DNA from: Myxococcales bacterium
GTDB lineage: Bacteria; Myxococcota; Myxococcia; Myxococcales; Anaeromyxobacteraceae
NCBI GenBank assembly: GCA_021806645.1
Contig: JAJZQX010000004.1
Span: forward strand, 124,001 to 188,000
Reading direction: 5' to 3'
DNA: 64,000 bases
Part shown: positions 1 through 9,286 of the stretch, piece by piece
How the letters are laid out: the number at the start of each line of letters is the position of its first letter
How positions within the stretch are numbered: the stretch's first letter is position 1
The notes under the pieces: generated by a model
What the model was told of the DNA's origin: nothing
The model's input: only the letters and a program-made list of their open reading frames with translations
The model's database searches: none
Position numbers and translations under genes: made by a program

Positions 1-2
1 CC

Positions 3-2345
3 GACGCCGGAACGTCACGCCCGGCCTGGCGGCTGCTGGCGTCGGCGACGGCCGACGTCGCCGGTCTCACCCGCGTCCCCGCCTCGCCGGGGGCCTACCT
101 CGTGGTCGCCCGCGCTACGGCCTTCGCGCCGGGTCAGCTGACGGTGGTCCGCCCGTTTGGCGAGCCGGTCACGCGCGTCGACGTCGCGCTGGAGGCTGCG
201 GTCGCTCTTGCCGGCCGGACCATCGACCGGGCCGGCCAGCCGGTGCCACTCGCCTCGCTCTCGCTGATGCGCCTCGGCGAGCCGGGCGCGCCGCGCGTCG
301 ACCTGCCGGCCGAGGAGCGGTTCTACGCGGCCAGCGACGCGCGCGGCGCCTTCGGGATCGATGGGCTGGCTCCGGGGCGCTGGCAGCTCACCGCCGAGGC
401 GCCCGGGCACGCCCGGACCACCGTCGACCGGCTCACCCTGCCCCACTCCTCGCCGCTCGACGTGCAGCTCGGCTCGGCCGGCGTCATCGAAGGGCTGGTG
501 GTCACCGCCGACGGCAAGCCGGCGCCGGGGGCGGAGGTTCGCTTCGCCGGCGGGACGGAGCTGGTGCAGGTGGAGAGCGGGCCGTCCGGCGGCTTCGCCG
601 CCGAGCTGGCACCGGGGAGCTACCGGGTCTCGGCGGTGCGCGGGGAGGAGGCGGGGTGGGTCGATCGGACCGTGTCGGCCGGCGACCGGGCTGCCGTGAA
701 GGGGCTGGTGATCCGGCTCGGGACCGGAGCGCGGTTTCTGGGTCGGGTGGTCGATTCGAAGGACGCACCGGTTGGCGGGGCGCAGGTGCTGATCACGCCG
801 TTCGGAGCGACGGGTGAGTTCACCCGGCTGGAGAGCGGGGCCGACGGCCGCTTCCTCTCTCCGGCCATGCCGCCAGGCGAGTACGACCTCGACGCGTCGG
901 CCGACGGCAAGGCACCACGTACCGAGCGCGGCCTGGTCCTGCTCGCCGGCCAGCGTTTCGAGCTGACGTTGAAGCTCACCGGCACCGGAGCGATCGCCGG
1001 CACGGTGCGCGGGACCACCGGCGGTCCGCTCGCCGGGGTCCGGATCCGCGGCGGGCTGCGCCGGGGCTCCAGCTTTGGCCAGGTGGATGGCGAGGCGGTG
1101 ACCGACGGCGACGGCCGCTACAGGCTCGACCGGCTCACGCCTGGCGTGGTGGCGGTCACGGCCCGTCGCGGCGAAGAGGCCCTCGGCGCCAACCGGAACG
1201 TCGAGGTGAGGGCCGACGACGCGGCCGCGGCCGACTTCGTGCTCCCCTCGCCGGGCGCGGTCGAGGGGACGGTCACCATGGCTGACGGAACCCCATTGCC
1301 GGAAGAGATCTCGGTCCAGGTCGGGCCCGACCAGGGCGGGTGGTCGTACCGCGAGATGTACCGGGCTGCGATCACCGCGGCAGGTACCTTCCAGCTCCTC
1401 CTCCCAGCCGGCCGCTGGCAAGCCAGCTCATGGAGCTCTGGCCTCACCGCGAAGACCCGGAGGCGGACGCGCTTCACGGTCGAGCCGGGCGCGACGACGC
1501 ACCTGGCGCTGAAGCTCGAGTCCATCACCAAGGACCCGATCTTCCTTCGCGTCCTGGTCCTCGAACCGGGCGGCGCCCCGTCGAGCGGGGCAACCCTCGA
1601 GGTGATGGCGCCCCCGGGCGCCGCCATCTCGACCTACACCAACGTGCAGGGGATCGCCGAGGTCGGCATCGGCACCTCCACGCGCGACACCAGCCCGCTG
1701 CTGGTCACGGCCCGGAACGGCGGCCGGCGCGCGGTCCATGTGCCAGTGGCGCCCGGCGTGAAGGAGGCGACCATCCAGCTGCAGCCCGGTGCCCAGCTGA
1801 GCGGACGGCTCGAGGCCACCGGCGCGCCGTTCACCGGCTTCACGTTGCGCCTGGAGTATGCGCCGTTGCCACCACTCAAGTACGCAGACTCGGAGCAGCG
1901 TCGCTTCACCGGCGACCGCTTCCTGCTGCCCGACGTCCCAGCCGGCGAGGCCACCCTCATCGCCTCGACCGACGATGGCCGCTCCGGTCGCGCCACGGTG
2001 ACCCTCCGCTCCGGCGAGCCGACCGAGGTGAAGCTCCCGGTGGCTTCATCGGGCCGGATCCGCGTCCGCATCCTCGACCAAGACGGACGGCCCGAGCCGG
2101 TGGCCTATCTCATGGTGGGAGGCCGGATGGTCGATGCCTCTCCTGATGGACTGGACTACGACCCGGCCTTGGTCCGGAACGGCGCCCTGATGGCCACCGA
2201 GGTGCCCCCAGGATCGGTCGAGCTGGAGATCGGGGCGCGCTGCTTCGAGCACGTGGAACGAAGGGTCGAGGTCCGCCCCGGCGAGACCCTCGACCTCGGC
2301 GACGTCACGCTGAAGCCCCTCCCCCCGGCATCCTGCGGTCGGTAG
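3..2345 (+). CDS. Carboxypeptidase-regulatory-like repeat protein (5' partial)
   Basis: The frame is open from the first bases of the window, so the true start lies upstream; a GTG at 102 is only an internal candidate. The 781 visible residues are a string of about eight beta-sandwich repeats of the carboxypeptidase regulatory-like type, each opening with a pattern such as V-x-G-x-V-x-D-x-x-G-x-P-x-x-G-A (for example near 480, 740, 990, 1260 and 1790). The family is usually extracellular or outer-membrane associated in myxobacteria. No enzymatic domain or membrane segment is visible in this part. The signal peptide, if any, is outside the window. The function is unknown; adhesion or a structural role is a guess from the fold. 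Confidence 0.75.
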   Translation, partial: DAGTSRPAWRLLASATADVAGLTRVPASPGAYLVVARATAFAPGQLTVVRPFGEPVTRVDVALEAAVALAGRTIDRAGQPVPLASLSLMRLGEPGAPRVDLPAEERFYAASDARGAFGIDGLAPGRWQLTAEAPGHARTTVDRLTLPHSSPLDVQLGSAGVIEGLVVTADGKPAPGAEVRFAGGTELVQVESGPSGGFAAELAPGSYRVSAVRGEEAGWVDRTVSAGDRAAVKGLVIRLGTGARFLGRVVDSKDAPVGGAQVLITPFGATGEFTRLESGADGRFLSPAMPPGEYDLDASADGKAPRTERGLVLLAGQRFELTLKLTGTGAIAGTVRGTTGGPLAGVRIRGGLRRGSSFGQVDGEAVTDGDGRYRLDRLTPGVVAVTARRGEEALGANRNVEVRADDAAAADFVLPSPGAVEGTVTMADGTPLPEEISVQVGPDQGGWSYREMYRAAITAAGTFQLLLPAGRWQASSWSSGLTAKTRRRTRFTVEPGATTHLALKLESITKDPIFLRVLVLEPGGAPSSGATLEVMAPPGAAISTYTNVQGIAEVGIGTSTRDTSPLLVTARNGGRRAVHVPVAPGVKEATIQLQPGAQLSGRLEATGAPFTGFTLRLEYAPLPPLKYADSEQRRFTGDRFLLPDVPAGEATLIASTDDGRSGRATVTLRSGEPTEVKLPVASSGRIRVRILDQDGRPEPVAYLMVGGRMVDASPDGLDYDPALVRNGALMATEVPPGSVELEIGARCFEHVERRVEVRPGETLDLGDVTLKPLPPASCGR

Positions 2346-2447
2346 GGCGCCCACGGCCCGGCTCCCCCTCCGAACCCTCCGTCGCCGGTGGCCGCTCGCC
2401 GGCTCGCGGAGTCTCCCGAGGACGGGGGGCCGCCGGAGGTGGCGCCG

Positions 2448-2762
2448 ATGCAGATCGATCTCGACACGCTCCGTGACGCGGTGAAGCGCGGCGTCCTCAC
2501 CGATCGCGAGGCCCAGACCCTCTGGGCGCACCTCGAGGCGGATCACGCCCAGGCCGGCGACGCTCCCCCCGCCGGCCACGCCGCGGCCCGCGTCGCTCCC
2601 CCCGTGCCGCCCTGGCGCCCGGCGCTGGGCGCCCTGGCGGTCGCCGTGGTCTCGGCCTTCGCCCTCCTGATCGCCTTCGAGCTGTACGGACTGGCCGGCC
2701 TGGCCGTCGCCGCCGCCACCCTCTCCGTCTCGCTCATGGCCGCCGGCCGCCGCCGCGCCTGA
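2448..2762 (+). CDS. Small membrane protein, hypothetical
   Basis: A 104-residue protein. I chose the ATG at 2448 over one at 2388 because a clear GGAGG lies about eight bases before it. The N-terminal part (residues 1-40) is a predicted helix with the pattern DTLRDAVKRGVLTDREAQ, similar to the short N-terminal module that precedes membrane segments in several small bacterial membrane proteins. A Pro/Ala-rich linker follows, then two hydrophobic segments (about residues 55-100) and an Arg-rich tail that would sit in the cytoplasm. It lies 29 bp before glnE on the same strand and may be co-transcribed with it. I do not recognise a function. Confidence 0.55.
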   Translation: MQIDLDTLRDAVKRGVLTDREAQTLWAHLEADHAQAGDAPPAGHAAARVAPPVPPWRPALGALAVAVVSAFALLIAFELYGLAGLAVAAATLSVSLMAAGRRRA

Positions 2763-2791
2763 CCGCCCGGCCCGGGGTAGCATGCGCGTCC

Positions 2792-5700
2792 GTGTTCCCC
2801 TCCCACGCCATCCCCGGCCTCCCCCCCGCCGATCCGGTCGCGCCGGAGAGCGCCGAGCGGGTGGCCCGCCTCCGCAAGCGCTGTGGCCCGCTGGCCGAGG
2901 AGGCGCTGGCCTGCTGCCGGCTCGCCCCCGACCCCGACCTCGCGCTGGTCGGCCTGGAGCGCTACCTCGACGGCGCCGGGTCGCTCCCGGCCGAGCGCGA
3001 CCTGCTCGAGGCGCTCTCGCTCCTCTGCGGCGCCTCCTCGTTCGGCGCCGGCCTGCTGACCCGCTGGCCACACCTGCTCCGGCGCACCGCCCGCTCGCCC
3101 TGGCTGCTCCGCCCGCGCACCGAGGCCTCCCTGCGCAGGCTGCTGGCCCGGGCCGCCCGCCGGCTCGGCCCCGACGACGTGGACGCCTTCCACGCGTTGC
3201 TGCGCCGGGTGCGGGCCCGCGAGGTGCTCCGCATCATGCTGCGCGACCTGCGACGCGCCAGGATGATGGAGGTGGCCGGCGAGCTCTCGGCGCTGGCCAT
3301 GGCCTGCGTGGACGCCGCCATCCGCTTCCACGACGCCCGCCTGCGGGTGAAGCACGGTCCGCCCGCGGGGCTGGAGCAGCGCGAGCCGGGGGCCGGGTTC
3401 TGCGCGCTGGCGATGGGGAAGCTCGGGGCCCGAGAGCTCAACTTCAGCTCCGACGTCGACCTCATCTTCGTCTACGGCCCCGACGGCCAGACCACCGGCG
3501 AGAAGCCGACCACCCACTTCGCCTACTTCACCCGGCTGGCCGAGCTGGTGACCGAGGCCATCTCGCGCTCCACCGAGGACGGCTTCGTCTTCCGCGTCGA
3601 CCTCGACCTCCGGCCGGAGGGGCGCTCCGGGCCGATCGTCAACAGCCTCCGCGCCGCCGAACTCTACTACCAGGCCTTCGGCCGCAGCTGGGAGCGCAAC
3701 GCCATGCTCAAGGCCCGCCCCGGCGCGGGCGACGAGCCGGTGGGCGACGAGCTGCTCGCGGCGCTCGAGTCCTTCATCTGGCGCAAGAGCCTCGACCTCC
3801 AGGTGGTGGGCGAGATCCAGGCCATGAAGGCGCGCATCGACGCCCGCGCCGGGGGCGAGGGAGCGTCGGATCTCAAGCTCGGCAAGGGCGGCATCCGCGA
3901 GGCCGAGTTCTTCGTCTCGGCCCTGCAGCTGCTCCACGGCGGCAAGCCGGGGGGCAAGGCCCTTCGCGAGCGGGGCGTGCTGGCGGCGCTGGATCGGCTC
4001 CTCTACGCCGGCGTGGTCCCTTCACGGGACCGCGACGCTCTCTCCGACGCCTACCTCTACCTGCGCCGCTGCGAGCACCGCGTCCAGATGGTGGAGGGGG
4101 CGCAGACCCACCGGCTCCCCCCGCCCGGCGAGCGGCGCCCGCTGGCCCGCGCCATGGGCGCCGCCACGGTCGCGGAGTTCGAGGCGACGCTCTCGGCCCA
4201 CCGCGAGAGGGTGGCGCTGCTCTTCGCCGGCCTGCTGGGCACCGCGGGCGAGGAGGCGGCGCCGCTCGACCCGGAACTGGCGTTGCTGGCCGACCAGGAG
4301 GTGGAGCCCGGACGGCGGCGCGAGCTGGCCGCCAAGCGCGGCCTGCAGGATCCGGATCGCGCCATCGCCGCCATCGACGCCATGGCGAGGCGCGCCACCC
4401 CCTTCTCGCGCATGGGCGATCCGGCGGTGGCGGTCGGGCTGCTCTCCGACGCGCTGGAGACGCCCGACCCCGACCAGGCGCTGAGCCACCTCTCCGACTT
4501 CGCCGCCGCGCTCCACGCCCCGGCCCCGTACTTCAAGCTGCTGGGCGAGCGGCGCCGGGCCGCCCGGCTCCTGCTCTCGCTCTTCGGCACCTCCGACTTC
4601 CTCTCCAAGCGCTTCCTGCGCCACCCCGAGCTGATCGACACCCTGCTGCGCGCCGACCAGGTGGAGCTGGAGAAGCCGGCCGAGGCCTTCGGGCGGGAGC
4701 TGGAGGAGCGGCTCGACCACGCCGGCGGCGACGGGCTCGACGACCGGCTGGAGCGGCGGCTGGGCGAGCTGCGGCGCTACAAGAACGAGGAGATCCTCCG
4801 CATCGCCCTCCACGACATCGCCGGGTCGATCGATCTCGCCAGCGTGGCGAGCCAGCTCTCCGACCTGGCCGAGGCCCTGCTGGTCCGCTGCCTGGCGCTG
4901 GCCGAGGAGGATGCCGCCGCCAAGGGCTACCAGCCGCCGGGCCGGCTCTGCGTCATCGGCATGGGGAAGCTGGGCGGGCGCGAGCTCGGCTACCACTCCG
5001 ACCTCGACCTCATCTTCCTCTACCCCGGCGGCGCCGGGCCCGGCTACGAGCGCTACCCGCGGCTGGCGCAGCGGTTCATGGCCTTCCTGCAGATGCCGCT
5101 GCGCGAGGGGCGGCTCTACCAGATCGACACGCGACTGCGCCCCAGCGGCAACCAGGGGGCGCTGGTGATCAGCGCCGAGGCCTTCGCCCGCTACCACGTC
5201 GGCGAGGCGCTGCCGCTGGGCGGCGCGGGCGAGGCGGCGCCCGGCCTGGTCCGCTCCCAGCTCTGGGAGCGGCAAGCCCTCCTGCGCGCCCGCTTCGTCG
5301 GTGGCGACGAGCCCCTCTGGAAGAAGGTCGAGGCCGAGGTGATCATCCCGGTCGCCTACGGCGTCCGCGCCGACCGCGCCGCGCTGGCGGGCGACATCCG
5401 CGCCATGCGCGAGCGGATGGAGAGCGAGCTGGGGCGCGAGTCCACGCGCGGCAAGAACCCCAAGACCGGCCACGGCGGCCTGGTGGACGTCGAGTTCGCC
5501 GCCCAGTTCCTCCAGCTGGCGCACGGCCACGGGAACGCCTCGGTCCGCACCAGCAGCACGCCGGTGGCGCTGCGCCGGCTGCTGGCCGCCGGTTTCCTGC
5601 GGCCGGCCGACTACGAGCCGCTGGCCGCCGGGTACGAGTTCCTCCGGCGCGTGGAGCTGCGGCTCCGGATCGTCCACGACTACGGCGTCGATCACCTGCC

Positions 5701-5836
5701 CGAGAGCGGCGCGGCGCTCCACCAGCTGGCGCGCCGGCTCGGCTACTTCGGGGAGGCGCCGGGCGAGCGGTTCATCGCCGAGTACACGCGGATGACTCGC
5801 GGCGTGCGCGAGGCGTTCGACCGGGTGGTCCAGTGA
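2792..5836 (+). CDS. glnE: Bifunctional glutamine synthetase adenylyltransferase/deadenylase
   Basis: A 1014-residue cytoplasmic enzyme that adds AMP to, and removes it from, a tyrosine of glutamine synthetase, tuning nitrogen assimilation in response to PII. Both nucleotidyltransferase domains are visible: the first near residues 205-225 (GKLGARELNFSSDVDLIF) and the second near 722-742 (GKLGGRELGYHSDLDLIF). Each keeps the G-x-x-x-x-x-E-L-x-x-x-S-D-x-D-L metal and nucleotide site. By family precedent the N-terminal domain deadenylylates and the C-terminal one adenylylates. The start is a GTG. The length is close to the usual 950-1000. It overlaps the next gene by four bases (GTGA), so translation is probably coupled. 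Confidence 0.95.
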   Translation: MFPSHAIPGLPPADPVAPESAERVARLRKRCGPLAEEALACCRLAPDPDLALVGLERYLDGAGSLPAERDLLEALSLLCGASSFGAGLLTRWPHLLRRTARSPWLLRPRTEASLRRLLARAARRLGPDDVDAFHALLRRVRAREVLRIMLRDLRRARMMEVAGELSALAMACVDAAIRFHDARLRVKHGPPAGLEQREPGAGFCALAMGKLGARELNFSSDVDLIFVYGPDGQTTGEKPTTHFAYFTRLAELVTEAISRSTEDGFVFRVDLDLRPEGRSGPIVNSLRAAELYYQAFGRSWERNAMLKARPGAGDEPVGDELLAALESFIWRKSLDLQVVGEIQAMKARIDARAGGEGASDLKLGKGGIREAEFFVSALQLLHGGKPGGKALRERGVLAALDRLLYAGVVPSRDRDALSDAYLYLRRCEHRVQMVEGAQTHRLPPPGERRPLARAMGAATVAEFEATLSAHRERVALLFAGLLGTAGEEAAPLDPELALLADQEVEPGRRRELAAKRGLQDPDRAIAAIDAMARRATPFSRMGDPAVAVGLLSDALETPDPDQALSHLSDFAAALHAPAPYFKLLGERRRAARLLLSLFGTSDFLSKRFLRHPELIDTLLRADQVELEKPAEAFGRELEERLDHAGGDGLDDRLERRLGELRRYKNEEILRIALHDIAGSIDLASVASQLSDLAEALLVRCLALAEEDAAAKGYQPPGRLCVIGMGKLGGRELGYHSDLDLIFLYPGGAGPGYERYPRLAQRFMAFLQMPLREGRLYQIDTRLRPSGNQGALVISAEAFARYHVGEALPLGGAGEAAPGLVRSQLWERQALLRARFVGGDEPLWKKVEAEVIIPVAYGVRADRAALAGDIRAMRERMESELGRESTRGKNPKTGHGGLVDVEFAAQFLQLAHGHGNASVRTSSTPVALRRLLAAGFLRPADYEPLAAGYEFLRRVELRLRIVHDYGVDHLPESGAALHQLARRLGYFGEAPGERFIAEYTRMTRGVREAFDRVVQ

Positions 5837-7266
5837 TCGCCCTCCCGCCCGACGACGTGGTGGACGGCTGGAAGGCCCGCTCCAGGCCACTTGAGGAGGC
5901 CGAGCTGGCGCTGGTGCGGGCGGTCGTGCACCGGCCGGCCTGGCTCGCCGAACCGGCCGAGCACGGGCTCCGCTACGCCCTCAACCTGGCGCGCCTCACG
6001 CTCATCCGGCAGCCCGACGGCGGCGATCTCGACGTGGCCGGCTTCCTCGCCCCGTACCGCGACGAGGTGAAGCCGGTGGCGACCTCGCTCCTCGTCGAGC
6101 CGGCCGAGATCGACCCGGCGGCGGTGACCGGGCTGGTGCCGCACCTGGTGTCGCGCGCGCGGGAGTGGCGCGGCAAGCTGCTGGCCGCGTTCGAGGGACG
6201 GCTCGCCGCCGGCACGCTGGATCGCGAGTGCTGCGAGAAGGCGCTGTTGCTGGCCTGCGGCGGCGGCGGCGGCGTGGCCTGGTCCTACCTCGGCGCCTTC
6301 GACCTGCTGGAGCAGTTTGGCCTGGCGCCGCGCCTCATCGGCGGCACCAGCATGGGCGCCGCGCTGGCCCTCTTCCGGGCCCACTCGCTCCGCTGGCACC
6401 CCGAGGAGGTGGCGGCGGTGGTGAAGGGGCTCAGCTTCCGGACGCTCTTCCGCTTCCTCCGGACCGACTCGCGCTACGGCCTGCCGGCGGCGATGCGGCT
6501 CCACCTGCGCCCGGCCGTCATCGACCACCTGCGGGGGCCGGGCGGTGAGCCGCCGACGCTCGGCGAGCTGGCCATCCCCATGGTGGTCGCCTGCGCGGGC
6601 TTGCGCACCGGCGCGCTGCCGCGCGAACCGGAGTACTACGAGCACCTGCTCGATCCGCACGACGGCGAGCCGCTCGGGCCGCTCTCCACGCGGCTGCCGG
6701 CCGACCTGCTCAAGGTGGTGGGCGAGCTGATGGCGCAGCGCGACCGGTTCGCCAGGCTCTACCTCGGCGCCGACGAGGGGACGGCCGACTTCGACGCCAT
6801 CGACGCGGTCGGCTTCTCCTCCGCGCTCCCCGGCGTCGTCCACTACGACGTGCTGCGCGACGACCCGCGCATGCACGCGCTGCTCGACGACCTCTTCCGG
6901 CGGCGCGACCTCTTCCGGCTGGTGGACGGTGGGCTGGTGGACAACCTGCCGGCGCGGCCGGTCTGGGGGCTGGCGCAGGCCGGCGCCATCGGCACGCGCA
7001 ACACCTTCCTCCTGGGGCTGGACGGGTTCGGCCCCAAGCTCTCCCAGCCGCTCTGGTACGGGCTGGAACAGGTCGCGGCGCAGACCGCGGCCCGGAGCCG
7101 GCCGTTCGTCAACTTGCTGCGCAGCTACCAGCGCGTGCTCTCGCCGCTCGAGGTGGTCCCGGGCGAGGCGTCGCTGCGGAAGGCCGTGCAGGCCGGGCGC
7201 GCCGAGCTGCTCCCCGACATGCCGCTGGTGGCGCGAATCTGCCGGCCGTTTCCGGCGCTCACGTGA
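5833..7266 (+). CDS. Patatin-like phospholipase
   Basis: A 477-residue protein of the patatin/RssA-type serine hydrolase fold, expected to act on acyl esters of phospholipids. The Gly-rich oxyanion stretch (near residues 147-152), the nucleophile elbow G-T-S173-M-G and the catalytic Asp365 in V-D-G-G form the usual Ser-Asp dyad. A roughly 130-residue N-terminal region has no recognised domain. The start GTG at 5833 overlaps the glnE stop (GTGA), which sets the start and implies coupling. I see no signal peptide, so it is probably cytoplasmic or membrane-peripheral. The substrate cannot be told from the sequence; the pairing with glnE may be only transcriptional. Confidence 0.85.
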   Translation: MIALPPDDVVDGWKARSRPLEEAELALVRAVVHRPAWLAEPAEHGLRYALNLARLTLIRQPDGGDLDVAGFLAPYRDEVKPVATSLLVEPAEIDPAAVTGLVPHLVSRAREWRGKLLAAFEGRLAAGTLDRECCEKALLLACGGGGGVAWSYLGAFDLLEQFGLAPRLIGGTSMGAALALFRAHSLRWHPEEVAAVVKGLSFRTLFRFLRTDSRYGLPAAMRLHLRPAVIDHLRGPGGEPPTLGELAIPMVVACAGLRTGALPREPEYYEHLLDPHDGEPLGPLSTRLPADLLKVVGELMAQRDRFARLYLGADEGTADFDAIDAVGFSSALPGVVHYDVLRDDPRMHALLDDLFRRRDLFRLVDGGLVDNLPARPVWGLAQAGAIGTRNTFLLGLDGFGPKLSQPLWYGLEQVAAQTAARSRPFVNLLRSYQRVLSPLEVVPGEASLRKAVQAGRAELLPDMPLVARICRPFPALT

Positions 7267-7289
7267 CGGGGTGCGCCATTCGACCCCGT
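7266..7289 (+). terminator. Hairpin after the patatin gene
   Basis: ACGGGGT and ACCCCGT form a perfect 7-bp inverted repeat with a 10-base loop directly at the patatin stop codon. There is no T-run, so it is at best a weak or factor-assisted terminator. Confidence 0.35.
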
Positions 7290-7389
7290 GACCAGCCCCA
7301 AGCGGGTGCCTTCGATCTGCCATCGCGGCAGGATTAGACCCTTCTGGACGAGGGTTGAGCACCTGTGGGGGCACCGTCAGTCAAACCGA

Positions 7390-7418
7390 TTGACCTATCA
7401 TGGCCCTTCGGTTAGATT
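7390..7418 (+). promoter_or_regulatory. Sigma-70-type promoter upstream of the Fic gene
   Basis: TTGACC and TAGATT are separated by exactly 17 bases in an AT-richer stretch of the 264-bp gap before the Fic-fold gene. The predicted start near 7425 would leave a leader of about 105 bases. Nothing else is visible in this gap. Confidence 0.55.
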
Positions 7419-7530
7419 CCCGACCCCTTGCGGCATGACTAGAAAAACTGCAACCATTTCGATAGCTTGCGTTGTGTGGCCGAGACAGGGGATCTCTTCC
7501 GACGGCGCTCAGGCCTGAGGTGATGACAGA

Positions 7531-8295
7531 ATGCGGACTCGCTACGTCGATTTCGATGATCGACACGAAGACCTGGCCGAGCGGATGCGCGCCGCGCCGC
7601 GGATCGCCGAGGACTTCCTGCGCAAGTGGGAGGTCTCATGGCTGTTCCACGAGAACGCCCTGGAGGGGGTCGTCTACACCAGCCAGGAGCTGGAGCTGGG
7701 GCTGGAGAAACAGCCCATCGCCGACGCCACGTTCGTGGGCGCATTGCGCGACATCAAGAACCACAAGACCGCGCTCGACTTCTGCCGCGCCGAGGCCCGG
7801 AACAAGAAGCTCAAGCTGAGCCTGACCACGCTGAAGAAGCTCTACGAACTGCTCACCGCCGGCATGGAGGGGCGCAGCGCCGCGGAGTGGCGCAAGGACA
7901 TGCCGCTGCACCGGAGCTACTTCCACGAGATCGCGCAGCCGGCCAAGATCCTTCCCGGCCTCCAGAAGGTCTTCGAGAACACCGAGACGGCCGAGTTCCG
8001 CAACGCCCACGCCATCCAGCGCGCGGCGCGGCTTCACCACGGCTTGATGCAGGTCTTCCCGTACACCGACAACTCCGGCCGGATCGGGAGGCTCTTCGCC
8101 AACATGATCCTGTTCCAGGCCGGCTACCTGCCGATCATCGTCCACGCCACCGACCGGCAGCGGTACTACGAGTCGCTTCGGCAGCCCGAGGCGGCGCTGC
8201 GCGAGCTGACCATGGACGCCATCGGGAACGGGCTCGAGCACGCGGAGAAGTACTTCGCCGAGGCGGCGGCCGCGGGGCAGTCCCAGGTCCGGTAG
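7531..8295 (+). CDS. Fic-domain protein with degenerate active site
   Basis: A 254-residue single-domain Fic-fold protein. Active Fic enzymes transfer AMP or other nucleotides to protein hydroxyls using H-P-F-x-D-G-N-G-R. Here the corresponding stretch, residues 175-187, reads VFPYTDNSGRIGR: the catalytic His is Phe176, the Gly-Asn pair is Asn181-Ser182, while Asp180, Gly183 and Arg184 are kept. The surrounding helices (residues 160-200) and the later LPIIVHATDRQRYYESL segment fit the family. Without the general-base His it is unlikely to be a conventional AMPylase. It stands alone, with its own promoter and no obvious antitoxin, and I see no inhibitory (S/T)xxxE(G/N) motif. Confidence 0.75.
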   Translation: MRTRYVDFDDRHEDLAERMRAAPRIAEDFLRKWEVSWLFHENALEGVVYTSQELELGLEKQPIADATFVGALRDIKNHKTALDFCRAEARNKKLKLSLTTLKKLYELLTAGMEGRSAAEWRKDMPLHRSYFHEIAQPAKILPGLQKVFENTETAEFRNAHAIQRAARLHHGLMQVFPYTDNSGRIGRLFANMILFQAGYLPIIVHATDRQRYYESLRQPEAALRELTMDAIGNGLEHAEKYFAEAAAAGQSQVR

Positions 8296-8461
8296 ACCGG
8301 TCTTCTCGCCGTTGCGGCCCCGGCAGGTCCTCCTTCAGGGGGGCCTATCGGGGCCATCGGTCGTTCAACACGATGATTTGACGGCCGAATCCAACTACTC
8401 CGGGAAGGCTGGCGGCTGTCATGGCGGCGGCGGCCCGCCTTGTTGTATAGGTCCGCCCCCG

Positions 8462-9286
8462 ATGCTCCTCGGCGCACATGAAGGGATCGCAGGTGGGGTC
8501 TCCACGGCGTTCGCCCGCGCCGAGGAGGACGGCGCCGAGTGCCTGCAGATCTTCACGCGCAACGCCAGGGGCTGGGCCGCCAAGCCGCTCGAGGCCGGCG
8601 AGATCGCCCGCTTCCGGGCCGAGGCCCGGCGGACCGGCCTGCCCGCCGCCGCCCACGCCAGCTACCTCGTCAACGCCGCCGCCGGCGACCCGGAGATCCG
8701 GCGCAAGAGCTGGGCCGGCCTCGCCGACGAGCTGGCGCGGTGCGAGCAGCTCGGCCTGTTCGCCCTCGTCTTCCACCCCGGCTCCAACCCGGACGAGGCC
8801 GAGGGGCTGAAGCTGGCCGCCGAGGGCATGGCCCACGCGCTCGAGGCGGCCCCCGGCCAGGTGAAGCTGCTCATCGAGACCACCGCCGGACAGGGCGCCA
8901 GCCTGGGCCACACCTTCGAGCAGCTGGCCGCCATCCGCGACGCCATCCCGGCCGGCCTGCGCCGCCGCACCGGCGTCTGCGTCGACACCTGCCACCTCTT
9001 CTCCGCCGGCTACGACCTGACCACCGACGAGGGGTACGAAGCCACCATCGCCAGGCTCGACCGGACGCTCGGGCTCGGCCTGGTCCATGCCTTCCACCTC
9101 AACGACTCCAAGAAGGCGCTCGGCTCCCGCGTCGATCGGCACGAGCACATCGGCGAGGGCACCCTCGGTCTCTCGCCGTTCCGGCGGCTGGTGAACGACC
9201 AGCGCTTCGCCCGGACGCCCGGGTTCCTGGAGACCGACCTGCGCTTCCGCGAGAACCTCTCGGTCCTGCGCTCGCTCATCGCATGA
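8462..9286 (+). CDS. nfo: Endonuclease IV (AP endonuclease family 2)
   Basis: A 274-residue TIM-barrel, tri-zinc endonuclease that cleaves DNA 5' to abasic sites in base-excision repair. The expected ligand segments are present: GAHEGIAGG at the N-terminus, HASYLVNAA, VFHPGSN, LLIETTAGQG, CVDTCHLFSAGYD, FHLNDSK and RHEHIGEG. The start is the ATG at 8462; upstream (8296-8461) there is no gene, but a TATAGG-like -10 lies only about 10 bases before the ATG, so the mRNA may be leaderless or nearly so. The stop overlaps the following ATG (ATGA), coupling it to the DHH phosphoesterase. The length matches the family. Confidence 0.93.
   Translation: MLLGAHEGIAGGVSTAFARAEEDGAECLQIFTRNARGWAAKPLEAGEIARFRAEARRTGLPAAAHASYLVNAAAGDPEIRRKSWAGLADELARCEQLGLFALVFHPGSNPDEAEGLKLAAEGMAHALEAAPGQVKLLIETTAGQGASLGHTFEQLAAIRDAIPAGLRRRTGVCVDTCHLFSAGYDLTTDEGYEATIARLDRTLGLGLVHAFHLNDSKKALGSRVDRHEHIGEGTLGLSPFRRLVNDQRFARTPGFLETDLRFRENLSVLRSLIA

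Noticed and set aside
2782-7266. A single open frame of nearly 1500 codons across glnE and the patatin gene
   Set aside because: In its first two thirds it is an Arg/Pro/Gly-rich shadow of glnE in another frame; only the last 477 codons, the patatin gene, are real.
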